A DNA stretch of 64,000 nt. Origin: Candidatus Nanopelagicales bacterium (GTDB lineage Bacteria; Actinomycetota; Actinomycetes; S36-B12). The translations under genes were made by a program, and so were the position numbers. Positions 8,988 to 20,016 of this stretch are shown here, in pieces (positions within the stretch are counted from its first letter, which is position 1; each line of letters begins with the position of its first letter). The notes under the pieces were generated by a model. That model saw only the letters and a list, made by a program, of their open reading frames with translations, ran no database searches and was not told where the DNA came from. The stretch spans positions 124,001 to 188,000 of the forward strand of contig JAURFD010000002.1 of assembly GCA_030827125.1 (NCBI GenBank). The letters are read 5' to 3'.

Positions 8988-11867
8988 GTGTCGGACCGAC
9001 TGATCGTGCGTGGAGCCCGTGAGCACAACCTCAAGGATGTCTCGCTGGACCTCCCGCGTGACGCCCTCATCGTCTTCACCGGGCTCTCCGGGTCCGGCAA
9101 GTCGAGTTTGGCCTTTGACACCATTTTCGCCGAGGGTCAGCGCCGCTACGTCGAGAGCCTGTCTGCCTACGCGCGTCAGTTCCTCGGGCAGATGGATAAG
9201 CCGGATGTCGACTTCATCGAGGGACTCTCCCCGGCGGTGTCGATCGATCAGAAGTCGACCTCGCGCAACCCGCGATCGACCGTGGGCACCATCACCGAGG
9301 TCTACGACTACCTGCGCCTGCTGTTCGCCCGCATCGGCAAGCCGCACTGCCCCGTCTGCGGCGATCCGATCGCCCAACAGACGCCGAGCCAAATCGTGGA
9401 TCGACTTCTCGAGATGCCCGAAGGCACGCGATTCCAGGTCCTGAGTCCCATCGTGCGCGAACGCAAGGGGGAATACGCCGATCTCTTCCGCCAGTTGCAG
9501 GCGCAGGGCTACGCCCGGGTCCGTGTCGATGGAGTGGTCTATCCCCTCGAGGAGCCGCCCACCCTGAAGAAGCAGGAGAAGCACACGATCGAGGTCGTGG
9601 TCGACCGACTGGTCGCCAAGCCGTCCTCGCAGCGTCGGCTCACCGACTCCGTGGAGACGGCCCTGCGGCTGTCCGGGGGTCTCGTCATTGCTGAGCTCGT
9701 GGACCTCCCCGAGAGCGACTCGGCCCGGGAGCGCATCTACAGCGAGCACCTGGCCTGCCTCACGGATGACCTGTCCTTCGAGCAGCTTGAGCCGCGCTCC
9801 TTCTCCTTCAATTCCCCCTTTGGCGCATGTCCGGAGTGCAGTGGCCTCGGCACGCGGATGGAGGTCGATCCCGAACTCATCGTTCCGGACCCCTCGTTGA
9901 CCCTGGCCGAGGGTGCGATTGCGCCCTGGTCCGGCGGGCACGTGAGCGACTACTTCGCCCGGTTGGTGGAGGCGCTCGCCGATGACATGAGCTTCGATAC
10001 GGACACTCCGTGGAGCAAGCTCCCGGCCAAGGCGCGCAAGTCCCTGCTCCATGGTCATCCGACCGAGGTTCATGTGCGGTATCGCAATCGCTATGGCCGT
10101 CAGCGGAGTTACTACACGACATACGAGGGCGTGGTTCCCTACATCGAGCGACGTCACGCTGAGGCGGAGACCGACACCAGTCGCGAGCGCTTCGCCGGTT
10201 ACATGCGGGAGGTGCCCTGCGATGCGTGCGGGGGAGCTCGCCTCAAGCCGGTCAGTCTGGCGGTGACGCTGGCCGGACGCTCGATCGCGGAGATCGCGGC
10301 GCTGCCTATCGGCGATGCGGCTGCGTTCCTCGCGGATCTTGAACTGAGTGATCGCGACGCGACGATCGCCGCGCGGGTGCTCAAAGAAGTCAACGAACGA
10401 CTGCGCTTCCTCACCGACGTCGGTCTGCACTACCTGTCCCTCGATCGACCGGCAGCGACACTCGCGGGTGGCGAGGCGCAGCGGATTCGATTGGCGACAC
10501 AGATCGGCTCCGGTCTTGTCGGGGTGCTCTACGTCCTCGACGAACCCAGTATCGGACTGCATCAGCGTGACAATGCGCGTCTTATTGAGACTCTGGTCCG
10601 TCTGCGGGACCTTGGCAACACGCTCATCGTCGTGGAACACGATGAGGACACGATTCGTACCGCGGATTGGGTCGTCGATATCGGGCCCGGCGCGGGCGAA
10701 CACGGCGGCCGCATCGTCGTGAGCGGCCCCGTCGATGATTTGCTGTCGGCCGAGGATTCCCTCACGGGCGCCTATCTCGATGGACGTCTCGCCATCGAGA
10801 CTCCGCTGGTGCGACGCGGGCTCGACCCCAAGCGGCAATTGACCGTGCGAGGCGCGGCAGAGCACAACCTCAAGGACGTCACCGTGGACTTCCCCCTCGG
10901 CGCGTTCGTTGCGGTCACCGGCGTCAGCGGGTCAGGCAAATCCACGCTCGTCAATGACATCCTCTTCGCGGTTCTCGCCCGCGAGTTGAACGGCGCCCGC
11001 ATCGTTCCCGGTCGACATCGCAGGGTGACTGGCCTGGAGCATGTGGACAAGGTCGTGCACGTAGACCAGAGTCCCATCGGTCGGACACCGCGCAGCAATC
11101 CGGCGACGTACACGGGAGTCTTCGACCACATTCGCAAGCTCTTCGCTGAGACACCCGAGGCCAAGGTGCGCGGTTATCTGCAGGGTCGATTTTCCTTCAA
11201 TGTCAAAGGTGGGCGCTGCGAAGCTTGCGCCGGTGACGGCACCTTGCGCATCGAGATGAACTTCCTGCCGGATGTCTACGTGCCCTGCGAGGAGTGTCAC
11301 GGCGCGCGATACAACCGCGAAACGCTCGAGGTTCACTACAAGGGCAAGACCATCGCCGAGGTCTTGGATATGCCCATCGAGGAGGCACTGGATTTCTTCG
11401 AGTCCGTTCCGGCGATCGCCCGACACTTGCGCACCCTTGTTGATGTCGGTCTGGGCTACGTGCGGATGGGTCAGTCGGCCCCGACGCTGTCCGGAGGTGA
11501 GGCGCAGCGGGTGAAGTTGGCCGCGGAGCTGCAGAAGCGCTCCACCGGACGGACGGTCTACGTCCTCGACGAGCCGACGACGGGCCTGCACTTCGAAGAC
11601 ATCCGCAAGCTGCTAGCCGTGCTCCAGAGCCTCGTCGATAAGGGCAATTCGGTCATCGTCATCGAGCACAACCTGGATGTCATCAAGAGTGCGGACTGGA
11701 TCATCGACATGGGCCCCGAAGGCGGCTCCGGGGGTGGAACCGTGGTGGCGACAGGCACCCCGGAAGACGTCGCTGCGGTCGCCGAGAGCCACACGGGTCA
11801 GTTCTTGGCCCGCCACCTCGGCGTCGCAAAACCCGCGCGACGTGCCCGACGGCGCCAGGCGTCGTAG
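8988..11867 (+). CDS. uvrA: Excinuclease ABC subunit A
   Basis: Damage-recognition ATPase of nucleotide excision repair, active as a dimer that loads UvrB. The 959 residues hold two ABC modules. The N-terminal Walker A is GLSGSGKSS, with its distant signature LAGGEAQR. The second module has GVSGSGKST and LSGGEAQR. Zinc modules are visible as CPVC, CPEC, CDAC, CEAC and CEEC pairs. [11 protein letters not shown] and [11 protein letters not shown] provide the Walker B and D-loop regions. Length is standard. The GTG start is fixed by a leaderless -10 element. The uvrA stop codon TAG forms the first three bases of the -10 for the next gene. Confidence 0.98.
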   Translation: MSDRLIVRGAREHNLKDVSLDLPRDALIVFTGLSGSGKSSLAFDTIFAEGQRRYVESLSAYARQFLGQMDKPDVDFIEGLSPAVSIDQKSTSRNPRSTVGTITEVYDYLRLLFARIGKPHCPVCGDPIAQQTPSQIVDRLLEMPEGTRFQVLSPIVRERKGEYADLFRQLQAQGYARVRVDGVVYPLEEPPTLKKQEKHTIEVVVDRLVAKPSSQRRLTDSVETALRLSGGLVIAELVDLPESDSARERIYSEHLACLTDDLSFEQLEPRSFSFNSPFGACPECSGLGTRMEVDPELIVPDPSLTLAEGAIAPWSGGHVSDYFARLVEALADDMSFDTDTPWSKLPAKARKSLLHGHPTEVHVRYRNRYGRQRSYYTTYEGVVPYIERRHAEAETDTSRERFAGYMREVPCDACGGARLKPVSLAVTLAGRSIAEIAALPIGDAAAFLADLELSDRDATIAARVLKEVNERLRFLTDVGLHYLSLDRPAATLAGGEAQRIRLATQIGSGLVGVLYVLDEPSIGLHQRDNARLIETLVRLRDLGNTLIVVEHDEDTIRTADWVVDIGPGAGEHGGRIVVSGPVDDLLSAEDSLTGAYLDGRLAIETPLVRRGLDPKRQLTVRGAAEHNLKDVTVDFPLGAFVAVTGVSGSGKSTLVNDILFAVLARELNGARIVPGRHRRVTGLEHVDKVVHVDQSPIGRTPRSNPATYTGVFDHIRKLFAETPEAKVRGYLQGRFSFNVKGGRCEACAGDGTLRIEMNFLPDVYVPCEECHGARYNRETLEVHYKGKTIAEVLDMPIEEALDFFESVPAIARHLRTLVDVGLGYVRMGQSAPTLSGGEAQRVKLAAELQKRSTGRTVYVLDEPTTGLHFEDIRKLLAVLQSLVDKGNSVIVIEHNLDVIKSADWIIDMGPEGGSGGGTVVATGTPEDVAAVAESHTGQFLARHLGVAKPARRARRRQAS

Positions 11868-11870
11868 CCT
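11865..11870 (+). promoter_or_regulatory. Near-leaderless -10 element for the Rieske lipoprotein gene
   Basis: TAGCCT followed by seven bases and the ATG at 11878. The TAG is also the uvrA stop codon. Confidence 0.55.
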
Positions 11871-11877
11871 GACGGGT

Positions 11878-12375
11878 ATGGACATCGACCGTCGCGCATT
11901 CCTCGCTACCTCCGGAACCCTGGGCGCTGCCGCGGCCCTAGCCGCGTGCGGTGGGGGAGGTGAGGGCGCAGACGCCACCTCGCCGGCCCCCTCGACCAGC
12001 AGTCCCGCGAGCTCCTCGACGTCGAGTTCGTCCTCGAGTAGTTCGAGTAGTTCGAGCAGTTCCTCCTCGTCGTCGGCGTCACCCACGGGAGAGCCGCTCG
12101 GCCCGGTGGATCAGGTTCCGGTGTCAGGCGGGGTGGTCTACGACGGACCCAAAGTGGTCGTCACGCAGCCCGCCGACGGAGACGTTCGAGGATTCTCGGC
12201 GGTGTGCCCGCATCAGGGCTGCCTGATGGCGGGCGTTGAGGACAATGTCATCCTGTGCCCGTGTCACAACTCACTGTTCTCCGCCGAGGACGGTGCGCTC
12301 ATCGCCGGACCATCTCCCACGGGATTGCCTCCTGTCGCGATATCGGTCGTCGATGGCACCGTGTACTTGGCGTGA
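11878..12375 (+). CDS. Tat-type lipoprotein with Rieske [2Fe-2S] domain
   Basis: A 165-residue exported protein. The N-terminus has RR followed by a hydrophobic stretch and LAAC, so it looks like a twin-arginine signal with a lipobox; Cys23 would be lipidated. Next comes a linker with 18 consecutive serines (residues 49-66). The Rieske domain has CPHQGC and CPCHNS, giving the two Cys and two His ligands of a [2Fe-2S] cluster. It therefore probably sits on the outer face of the membrane as an electron carrier; partner unknown. The ATG at 11878 gives a complete signal peptide; frames opening further upstream lie inside uvrA. Similar genes are common beside uvr genes in actinobacteria, as I recall. 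Confidence 0.88.
   Translation: MDIDRRAFLATSGTLGAAAALAACGGGGEGADATSPAPSTSSPASSSTSSSSSSSSSSSSSSSSSSASPTGEPLGPVDQVPVSGGVVYDGPKVVVTQPADGDVRGFSAVCPHQGCLMAGVEDNVILCPCHNSLFSAEDGALIAGPSPTGLPPVAISVVDGTVYLA
12034..12060 (+). repeat. Three tandem 9-mers coding for polyserine
   Basis: TCGAGTAGT, TCGAGTAGT, TCGAGCAGT in tandem, in frame inside the serine linker of the Rieske lipoprotein. One slippage event would change the linker by three serines without a frameshift. Confidence 0.85.
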
Positions 12376-12391
12376 CCCCATCGGGTAGTCG

Positions 12392-14272
12392 GTGACGGCA
12401 GCGCGGCCGCTGCGTCCGGAGACCGGCAGCATCCCCGAAGACCCCGGCGTCTATCGATTCAAGGACGCCACGGGACGCGTGATCTATGTCGGCAAGGCCA
12501 AGTCGCTTCGCAGCCGACTGACGTCCTACTTCGCCGATCCACGCACCCTTCATCCGCGGACTCGATCCATGGTCGCCGAGGCGGCAGACGTCGATTGGGT
12601 GGTCGTCGGGAGCGAGGTCGAAGCACTGCAACTGGAGTACTCGTGGATCAAGGAGTTCGATCCGCGGTTCAATGTGAAGTATCGCGACGACAAGTCCTAC
12701 CCGTACCTCGCCGTGACCATGGGGGAGGAGTTCCCACGCGCCATCGTGACCCGCGGAGCCAAGCGCAAGGGGAGTCGCTATTTCGGCCCCTACGCGCACG
12801 CCTGGGCGATCCGCGCGACGCTCGACGCGCTGCTGCGCGTCTTCCCCATCCGTACGTGCAGTTCCGGTGTTTTTGCCCGGGCACGACGTGCAAATCGCCC
12901 ATGTCTCCTTGCTGACATCGGCAAGTGCTCAGCGCCGTGCGTCGGCCGTGTCACCGAGGCCGAACACCGCACGATCGCCGAAGATCTGTGCTCCTTCCTC
13001 GGGGGACAGGCGCGAACCTTCCAGCGCCGACTCACCAAGGAAATGCAGGAGGCCGCCGATCTCCAAGACTACGAGCGAGCAGCCCGCCTCAGAGATGACC
13101 TCGGTGCCATGGAACGCGCCCTGGAGCGCAATTCGGTGGTCTTCGATGAGTCGGTCGACGCTGATGTGGTGGGCATGGCGCTCGATGAACTCGAAGCGGC
13201 GTTCGAGGTATTCCATGTGCGAGACGGCCGCATCCGGGGGCAACGTAGCTACGTCGTGGAGCGTGCGGACGAGGCTGATGACAGCGAACTGGTGGGACGG
13301 CTCCTCATCGCCTTGGTGGAGGATGCCGATGAGGTGGCCCCGGAGATCCTCACTCCCGTGACCGTCCCCTCCGACGTCCGCGAATGGCTGGCCTGGCGGC
13401 GTGGCACGCGCGTCGATGTGCGCATTCCACAGCGCGGCGCCAAGCGGGACCTGCAACAGACGGTGACGACGAACGCCGAACAGCGGCTCGCCCTCCATAA
13501 GGCACGGCGTTCCGGTGATCTCACGGCGCGCAGCAAGGCGCTGGAGGAGATTAGGGACTACCTGGACCTGGAGCGTGCACCCTTGCGGATCGAGGCGATC
13601 GACATCTCGCACCTCGGTGGAACCGGGGTTGTGGGTTCGCTGGTCGTCTTTGAAGACGGTGCGCCGCGACCTGGTGAGTACCGCAGTTACACGGTGAGCG
13701 ACGAGGGCGCCCGGGACGACACGAGCGCGGTATACGAGGTGGTCCACCGACGCTTCAGACCGCGAGAGGTCGACGGCCAGGACGACGGGCGGACTCGAAC
13801 GTTTGCGTACGCCCCGCACCTTCTCGTGATTGATGGGGCCCGCCCGCAGGTGGATGCCGCGAAGCGCGCGCTCAATGATCGGGGAGTCACCGATGTCCCC
13901 GTGGTGGGGCTCGCCAAGCGGCTGGAGGAGGTGTGGGTCTCCGGCGATGCAGAACCGGTGATCCTGCCCCGCACGAGCGAGGGGCTCTATCTCCTCCAAC
14001 GCGTTCGTGACGAGGCTCATCGCCGCGCTCTGCGGCATCAGCGCAAGACCCGACAGGGGGCGATTCGCGGTAGTGCCCTTGACGCGGTTCCGGGGCTCGG
14101 TCCGTCGCGGGCGAAGGCGCTACTCAAACATTTCGGCTCCGTGACCAAGATTCGCGCGGCGGATGAGACGGAGTTGCAGGCGGTGAGCGGCATCGGCCCG
14201 TCACTTGCTCACGCGATCCGGACAGCGTTGAGCCCGGATGAGATGCTGACCACCTCGGAGGGAGAGTCATGA
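12392..14272 (+). CDS. uvrC: Excinuclease ABC subunit C
   Basis: Nuclease that makes both incisions in nucleotide excision repair. The 626 residues contain an N-terminal GIY-YIG domain (PGVYRF then VIYVGKAKSL, about residues 14-40), a UVR coiled coil near 205-240 that binds UvrB, the RNase H-like 5'-incision domain with EAIDISHLGGTGVVGS, and a C-terminal helix-hairpin-helix pair (VPGLGPSRAKALLKHFGS, VSGIGPSLA). All three uvr genes therefore lie within 10 kb. The GTG at 12392 is the only start placing the GIY-YIG domain normally, but it has no good ribosome binding site or TANNNT element. Its stop overlaps rapZ (ATGA). Confidence 0.97.
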   Translation: MTAARPLRPETGSIPEDPGVYRFKDATGRVIYVGKAKSLRSRLTSYFADPRTLHPRTRSMVAEAADVDWVVVGSEVEALQLEYSWIKEFDPRFNVKYRDDKSYPYLAVTMGEEFPRAIVTRGAKRKGSRYFGPYAHAWAIRATLDALLRVFPIRTCSSGVFARARRANRPCLLADIGKCSAPCVGRVTEAEHRTIAEDLCSFLGGQARTFQRRLTKEMQEAADLQDYERAARLRDDLGAMERALERNSVVFDESVDADVVGMALDELEAAFEVFHVRDGRIRGQRSYVVERADEADDSELVGRLLIALVEDADEVAPEILTPVTVPSDVREWLAWRRGTRVDVRIPQRGAKRDLQQTVTTNAEQRLALHKARRSGDLTARSKALEEIRDYLDLERAPLRIEAIDISHLGGTGVVGSLVVFEDGAPRPGEYRSYTVSDEGARDDTSAVYEVVHRRFRPREVDGQDDGRTRTFAYAPHLLVIDGARPQVDAAKRALNDRGVTDVPVVGLAKRLEEVWVSGDAEPVILPRTSEGLYLLQRVRDEAHRRALRHQRKTRQGAIRGSALDAVPGLGPSRAKALLKHFGSVTKIRAADETELQAVSGIGPSLAHAIRTALSPDEMLTTSEGES

Positions 14273-15129
14273 GCGGAGTGACCGAGGTGGTCCTCGTGAC
14301 GGGCATGAGCGGCGCCGGCCGCTCCACGGCGGCGCGGGCCCTAGAGGATCTGGGCTGGTTCGTGGTCGACAACCTGCTTCCCCGCCTAATCCCGGACACG
14401 GTCGCTGCCCTCGGTGAAGACTCGACGATCGCGCACGTCGCCGTGGTCGTCGACGTACGCGGGGGTCAGTTCTTTGATGACACCGAAGAGGCGGTGACCG
14501 AGTTGCGTCAGCGAGGTGTTGACGTTCGCATCCTCTTCCTGGAGGCGTCCGACGAGTCCCTGGTGCGCCGCTTCGAGAGCAGCCGCCGACCACACCCCCT
14601 CCAGGAGGGTGAGCGCTTGGTGGATGGGCTGCGTCGCGAGCGTGCCCTGTTGAGCGACCTGCGAGGTGACGCTGACCTCGTGATCGATACCTCGAACCTG
14701 AACGTCCATGACCTCCGCCGGAAGGTCGAGGCGGCGTTCACGGTGGAGGATTCGCGGCTACGCGCCACGGTCATGAGTTTCGGTTTCAAATACGGCATCC
14801 CGGTCGATGCCGACGTCGTGCTCGATGCGCGCTTCCTGCCCAATCCGCACTGGATTCCCGGCCTCAAGGAACTCACCGGACTGGATGCACCCGTGAACGA
14901 CTACGTGCTGGAGTTCGCCGCCGCACGGAGCTTCCTCGATCGCGCGGCGGCACTGCTGGATCTCATGGCGGACGGCTACCTCCGCGAAGGCAAGCGTTAC
15001 GTCACCATCGCGGTGGGTTGTACCGGTGGCAAGCACCGAAGCGTGGCCCTGTCCGAGAATCTCGCGACCCGGCTGGTGAAGCAGGGTGTGGAGACGCTGG
15101 TGGTGCACCGAGACCTGGGACGGGAGTGA
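14269..15129 (+). CDS. rapZ: RapZ family nucleotide-binding protein
   Basis: A 286-residue RapZ/YvcJ family protein. In E. coli RapZ senses glucosamine-6-phosphate and adapts small RNAs for RNase E; the actinobacterial role is less clear. The P-loop reads GMSGAGRST, with Arg in place of the usual Walker A Lys, as in other actinobacterial homologues I recall. DNLLP, SRRPHPL and the C-terminal GCTGGKHRSV and HRD segments are conserved. GGAGGGAG lies before the ATG, which overlaps the uvrC stop. The order uvrC-rapZ-yvcK-whiA is the standard actinobacterial arrangement. Confidence 0.95.
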   Translation: MSGVTEVVLVTGMSGAGRSTAARALEDLGWFVVDNLLPRLIPDTVAALGEDSTIAHVAVVVDVRGGQFFDDTEEAVTELRQRGVDVRILFLEASDESLVRRFESSRRPHPLQEGERLVDGLRRERALLSDLRGDADLVIDTSNLNVHDLRRKVEAAFTVEDSRLRATVMSFGFKYGIPVDADVVLDARFLPNPHWIPGLKELTGLDAPVNDYVLEFAAARSFLDRAAALLDLMADGYLREGKRYVTIAVGCTGGKHRSVALSENLATRLVKQGVETLVVHRDLGRE

Positions 15130-16091
15130 GGGGATCTTCGGGGCCGCCGTGCCGCGTCGTCGCCCTGGGCGGAGGTCACGGCCTCGCCATGACGTTGCGC
15201 GCCCTGCGCATGCTCGAGGTGGAGCCGGTGGCCATCGTGGGGACCGGCGATGACGGCGGGTCCAGCGGACGACTTCGCGAGGGGTTGGGGGTGCCCCCAC
15301 CCGGTGACCTGCGGATGGCGCTCGCTGCGCTCTCCGGTGATCCGGCCGGGGACGCGGAGCGACAGGGACTGTGGTGGCGCGTGCTCCAGCATCGCTTTGG
15401 CGGGACCGGGGATGTCGAGGGGCATGCCCTGGGCAACCTCATCCTCGTCGCTCTCTGGGAGGAACTCGGCGACGTCGTATCGGGCCTTGATCGACTGGCG
15501 CGCTTGTTGGACGCCCACGGTCGGGTCCTGCCCAACAGCCTCGATCCGGTCCTCGTGGTCGGCGATGTGGTCGACCGTGACGGTCACGTCACCGAGGTGC
15601 GTGGCCAAGCTCGGTTGACGGTGACGCGAGGAATGCTGTCGGAACTTCGTCTCGAACCGCCCGATCCGCGACCGTGCCCCGAGGCGATTGCGGCGATCGA
15701 TGCCGCGAACGTCATCCTGCTGGGTCCCGGATCGTGGTTTACCAGCGTGCTTCCGCACCTGCGGATAGGTCCCCTCCGCGCGTCCCTCGCCCGGAGTTCG
15801 GCCCGCAAGGTTCTCGTGCTCAACGCAGGTCCGCAGGTGGGCGAGACCGAAGGCTTCACCGCGGCGGAGCATCTGAGGTCGTGGTCTCGGCTTGTGCCGG
15901 ATGTGCGACTCGACGTCGTACTCGCGGATCCGCAGGCCGTCGAGGACACCGTGGAACTAGTGGCTGCCTGTCGCCAGGTGGGTGCGCAGCTTCACGTGGC
16001 CTCCGTCCTCGCCGGCCCGGGCGTACACGATCCGAGTCGACTATCAGCGGCCCTGGAGCCTCTCCTTGAGGTAGATCACCACAGCCCCTGA
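15126..16091 (+). CDS. yvcK: YvcK/CofD-like gluconeogenesis factor
   Basis: A 321-residue member of the YvcK (CofD-like) family. In Bacillus and mycobacteria these proteins bind UDP-sugars and affect peptidoglycan precursor supply and growth on gluconeogenic carbon. The N-terminus has VVALGGGHGL, a nucleotide-binding loop, followed by the conserved TGDDGGSSGRLR, the most diagnostic segment. PPPGDLRMAL and LLGPGSWFTSVLPHL also match. The GTG at 15126 overlaps the rapZ stop (GTGA). Longer frames opening at 15018 lie within rapZ and are not conserved. Confidence 0.95.
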   Translation: MRGSSGPPCRVVALGGGHGLAMTLRALRMLEVEPVAIVGTGDDGGSSGRLREGLGVPPPGDLRMALAALSGDPAGDAERQGLWWRVLQHRFGGTGDVEGHALGNLILVALWEELGDVVSGLDRLARLLDAHGRVLPNSLDPVLVVGDVVDRDGHVTEVRGQARLTVTRGMLSELRLEPPDPRPCPEAIAAIDAANVILLGPGSWFTSVLPHLRIGPLRASLARSSARKVLVLNAGPQVGETEGFTAAEHLRSWSRLVPDVRLDVVLADPQAVEDTVELVAACRQVGAQLHVASVLAGPGVHDPSRLSAALEPLLEVDHHSP

Positions 16092-16100
16092 CGAACGTGG

Positions 16101-16106
16101 CAGGAT
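16101..16106 (+). promoter_or_regulatory. Possible leaderless -10 element for whiA
   Basis: CAGGAT, six bases before GTG 16113. It matches the core A and T of TANNNT but lacks the first T, so it is weaker than the other cases. Confidence 0.35.
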
Positions 16107-16112
16107 GGCGCG

Positions 16113-17189
16113 GTGGCTATGACGGCGGAGGTAAAGGACGAGCTGAGCCGGCTCGACGTTACTCGCGTGTGTTGCCGCAAGTCTGAGGTCTCCGCCATGC
16201 TGAGGTTCTCCAGTGGACTGCACCTCGTGGCCGGACACATCGTGGTTGAGGCCGATCTCGATGCCGGGGCAACCGCGCGACGTCTACGCAAGGACCTCGC
16301 GGAGATCTTCAATGCCGAGAGTGAAATCGCCATCATGCAGCCGAGCGGCCTTCGGAAGTCGCCCCGCTATGTGGTCCGGGTGGTCACCGGTGGCGAGCAT
16401 TTGGCGCGCCAGACCGGGATCGTGGACGCTAGCGGTCGTCCGGTGCGGGGGCTGCCGCCCGCGGTGGTCACCGGGGGTGTGTGCGACGCAGAGGCGGCCT
16501 GGCGTGGAGCTTTCCTCGCCCACGGAACCTTGACCGAACCGGGTCGATCCGCGGCGCTGGAGGTGCAGTGTCCAGGTCCCGAGGCGGCACTGGCACTGGT
16601 CGGGGCGGCGCGCCGGATGGGCATTCCCGCAAAATCGCGGGAGGTGCGCGGCGTAGACCGGGTCGTCATCCGTGACGGGGATGCCATCGGCGCCATGTTG
16701 ACTCGCATGGGGGCTCATTCGAGTGTCCTGGTCTGGGAGGAACGGCGTATGCGGCGCGAGGTTCGCGCGACGGCGAATCGTCTGGCGAACTTTGACGATG
16801 CCAACCTGCGTCGTTCGGCCCGGGCCGCAGTCGCGGCGGGAGCTCGGGTGCGCAGGGCGATGGAGATCCTCGGTGAGGAGGTCCCCGATCACTTGGCCGA
16901 GGCCGGTCGCCTTCGGCTGGAGCACCGTCAGGCGAGCCTGGAGGAGCTCGGTGCTCTTGCCGACCCGCCCATGACTAAGGACGCGGTCGCCGGGCGGATT
17001 CGGCGGTTGTTGGCCACCGCCGACAAACGTGCCGCCGAACTCGGCATCCCCAACACCGAGGCGGCGTTGGCGGAAGCGGACCTGGATGCCGAGATTGATG
17101 CCGAGATGGATGCGGTTCGCACCGCTGCTCTGGGTGCCGATAACGCGCCTGCCAGCACGGCCGCGTCGGATGGCCCTAACCAAGCCTAA
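16113..17189 (+). CDS. whiA: Sporulation/division regulator WhiA
   Basis: A 358-residue WhiA homologue. In Streptomyces WhiA works with WhiB to control the growth-to-division switch; non-sporulating actinobacteria keep it for cell-division genes. The N-terminal part begins [14 protein letters not shown] and has [17 protein letters not shown], the start of the homing-endonuclease-like fold. The C-terminal helix-turn-helix region includes [24 protein letters not shown]. After residue ~325 comes an Ala/Asp-rich tail. The GTG start matches the conserved MAMT start of homologues. It is not evidence that the organism sporulates. Confidence 0.95.
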   Translation: MAMTAEVKDELSRLDVTRVCCRKSEVSAMLRFSSGLHLVAGHIVVEADLDAGATARRLRKDLAEIFNAESEIAIMQPSGLRKSPRYVVRVVTGGEHLARQTGIVDASGRPVRGLPPAVVTGGVCDAEAAWRGAFLAHGTLTEPGRSAALEVQCPGPEAALALVGAARRMGIPAKSREVRGVDRVVIRDGDAIGAMLTRMGAHSSVLVWEERRMRREVRATANRLANFDDANLRRSARAAVAAGARVRRAMEILGEEVPDHLAEAGRLRLEHRQASLEELGALADPPMTKDAVAGRIRRLLATADKRAAELGIPNTEAALAEADLDAEIDAEMDAVRTAALGADNAPASTAASDGPNQA

Positions 17190-17243
17190 AGTCGCCGACT
17201 TTCGTCCATCGACTCTCGTTGCTCAGGACAGGAGCTTCCGTTC

Positions 17244-18866
17244 ATGACCCAGACGACCATTCCCGCACACCTTGTTCGGCGCTTTCGGGAGTTGGGTGTT
17301 ATCAGCGGCTTCGGCATCGTTGGCGACTTCGCCCTTCGGACCTTTGGAGCGCTGTCCGCGGAGGGGTTCCCTATCCGTGTCGTGACTGATGAACAGGGAG
17401 CAGGCTTCGCGGCTGACGCCTACGCGCGGTTGCGGGGGTTCGGCGTCGTGGCCGTCACCTACAGCGTGGGGGGACTCAAGGCGGCCAATGCCGTCGCCAA
17501 TGCGTGGGCCGAGCAGGTGCCCCTGCTTCTCGTGAGCGGCGCCCCCGGAGTAGCCGAACGAGCGAACGACCCCATGCTGCACCATCGGGTGAAGGGTTTC
17601 GACACGCAACTGAAGGTCTTCACGGACTTGACCTGTGCCCAGACGGTGCTGGATTCGCGCCATAGTGCGACTGACGAGATCGACCGTGTTATCCGGACGA
17701 TGCTGTCGGACCAGAGGCCCGGGTATATCGAGATCCCGCGTGACATGGTCGATGTCCCCGTAGACGGTCCGGATGGCGACATCGAACCTGTACTACCCAC
17801 GTTGGATACGCAGGCTCTTCGCCAGGCCCTTGACGCCGTCATGCACGAACTGGAAGCCGCGAGCACCGCCGCGATTCATGCTGGCGTGATGGTGGCACGA
17901 CGTGGGCTGCAGTCCGACCTGCTTGCGCTCGCCGAGGCGGCGAACATTCCCGTGGCGACGAGTTCACTCGCGCGCGGCGTCTTCCCAGAGCGTCATCGTC
18001 TCGGGCTGGGACTGTATCTCGGGGCTCTCAGCCCCGAATCCATCGTTCAGGCGGTGGAAGACAGCGAGGTTCTCCTTAGCCTTGGGGTGCTCCAGACCGA
18101 CCTCACGTTGGGCGCATTCACCGCACACATTGACCACGAGCGGCTCATTCTCGCGACGGACACGGACGTCACGGTGGGGTATCGAACGTTCCGGGACGTC
18201 CCCCTCTGGGCATTTCTTCCCGCCCTGGCGCAGGAGATTGCTACGCATGAGGTGTCGATCAGCCACGCTCCCATCACGGACCATGAGCCATTCGTTCCGC
18301 AGCCGGTTGATCTCACCGTGGAGCGTGCTGTTGATGCCATCTCTGCTCACCTAGACGAACGGCACGGACTCCTGCTCGACCCAGGAGAAGCGCTGTTCTC
18401 CTCGGTCGACATGCGTCTGCCGGGGTGGGGACTAGCGAGCGGCTACTACGCGACAATGGGCTACGCCGTTCCGGGGGCGCTGGGCGCCGGGATCGCGGAC
18501 CCGCAGGTGCGCCCGGTCGTCATCGTGGGAGATGGAGCCTTCGCGATGACGGGGCTTGAAGCTGGCGCTTGCGCTTTTCACGATGTGCCCGCGGTCATCT
18601 TGGTCTTTGACAACAGCGGCTACGGCACCCAGCGACCCATCCTGGATGGTCCGTTCAACGACATCCCCGCCATGGCGGTGGACCGACTGTGTGAGGTGTT
18701 CGGTCGGGGGCTGGGATTTGACGTGACCAGCGAACGGGAGTTGGACGAGGCTCTGACCGTGGCGTTCGCGTCCCACGAACTGTGCATCGTGAGAATCCGC
18801 TTGCCCAGGGACGGCCGAAGTGCCGCCCTCACGCGTTTGGGGGCAGCGTTGGCCGCCCGCGCGTAG
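17244..18866 (+). CDS. ThDP-dependent 2-oxoacid decarboxylase-like protein
   Basis: A 540-residue thiamine diphosphate enzyme of the pyruvate/indolepyruvate decarboxylase family. Glu50 (in TDEQGAGFAADAYAR) is the cofactor-activating glutamate. His113-His114 (MLHHRVKG) match the catalytic His pair of Zymomonas pyruvate decarboxylase in position. GDGAF near residue 429 and FDNSGYG form the ThDP/Mg motif. The residue aligned with catalytic Glu473 of that enzyme is Gln, in NSGYGTQRPILDGP. It may thus be a decarboxylase with changed chemistry; substrate unknown. The start has GGAG at 17231-17234. It sits between whiA and gap, which are usually neighbours. Confidence 0.8.
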   Translation: MTQTTIPAHLVRRFRELGVISGFGIVGDFALRTFGALSAEGFPIRVVTDEQGAGFAADAYARLRGFGVVAVTYSVGGLKAANAVANAWAEQVPLLLVSGAPGVAERANDPMLHHRVKGFDTQLKVFTDLTCAQTVLDSRHSATDEIDRVIRTMLSDQRPGYIEIPRDMVDVPVDGPDGDIEPVLPTLDTQALRQALDAVMHELEAASTAAIHAGVMVARRGLQSDLLALAEAANIPVATSSLARGVFPERHRLGLGLYLGALSPESIVQAVEDSEVLLSLGVLQTDLTLGAFTAHIDHERLILATDTDVTVGYRTFRDVPLWAFLPALAQEIATHEVSISHAPITDHEPFVPQPVDLTVERAVDAISAHLDERHGLLLDPGEALFSSVDMRLPGWGLASGYYATMGYAVPGALGAGIADPQVRPVVIVGDGAFAMTGLEAGACAFHDVPAVILVFDNSGYGTQRPILDGPFNDIPAMAVDRLCEVFGRGLGFDVTSERELDEALTVAFASHELCIVRIRLPRDGRSAALTRLGAALAARA

Positions 18867-18911
18867 CTGCCGCTCGCCTGATCCTGCCCCGGCGTGGTCG
18901 GTGGGGTGACG

Positions 18912-18942
18912 TTGCTGGGCATGTAAGCGCGTACGGTAGGGT
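18912..18942 (+). promoter_or_regulatory. Candidate promoter for the gap-pgk-tpiA operon
   Basis: TTGCTG (18912-18917), a 19-base spacer and TAGGGT (18937-18942). The predicted leader of about 58 nt contains a 5-bp hairpin (CGGCG at 18967-18971 pairing with CGCCG at 18978-18982) and ends with GGGAG before the GTG. Confidence 0.45.
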
Positions 18943-18976
18943 CAACCCGAGGCGTGGTGAGCGCCCCGGCGCCTGA

Positions 18977-20014
<1,038 letters not shown>

Positions 20015-20016
20015 CA

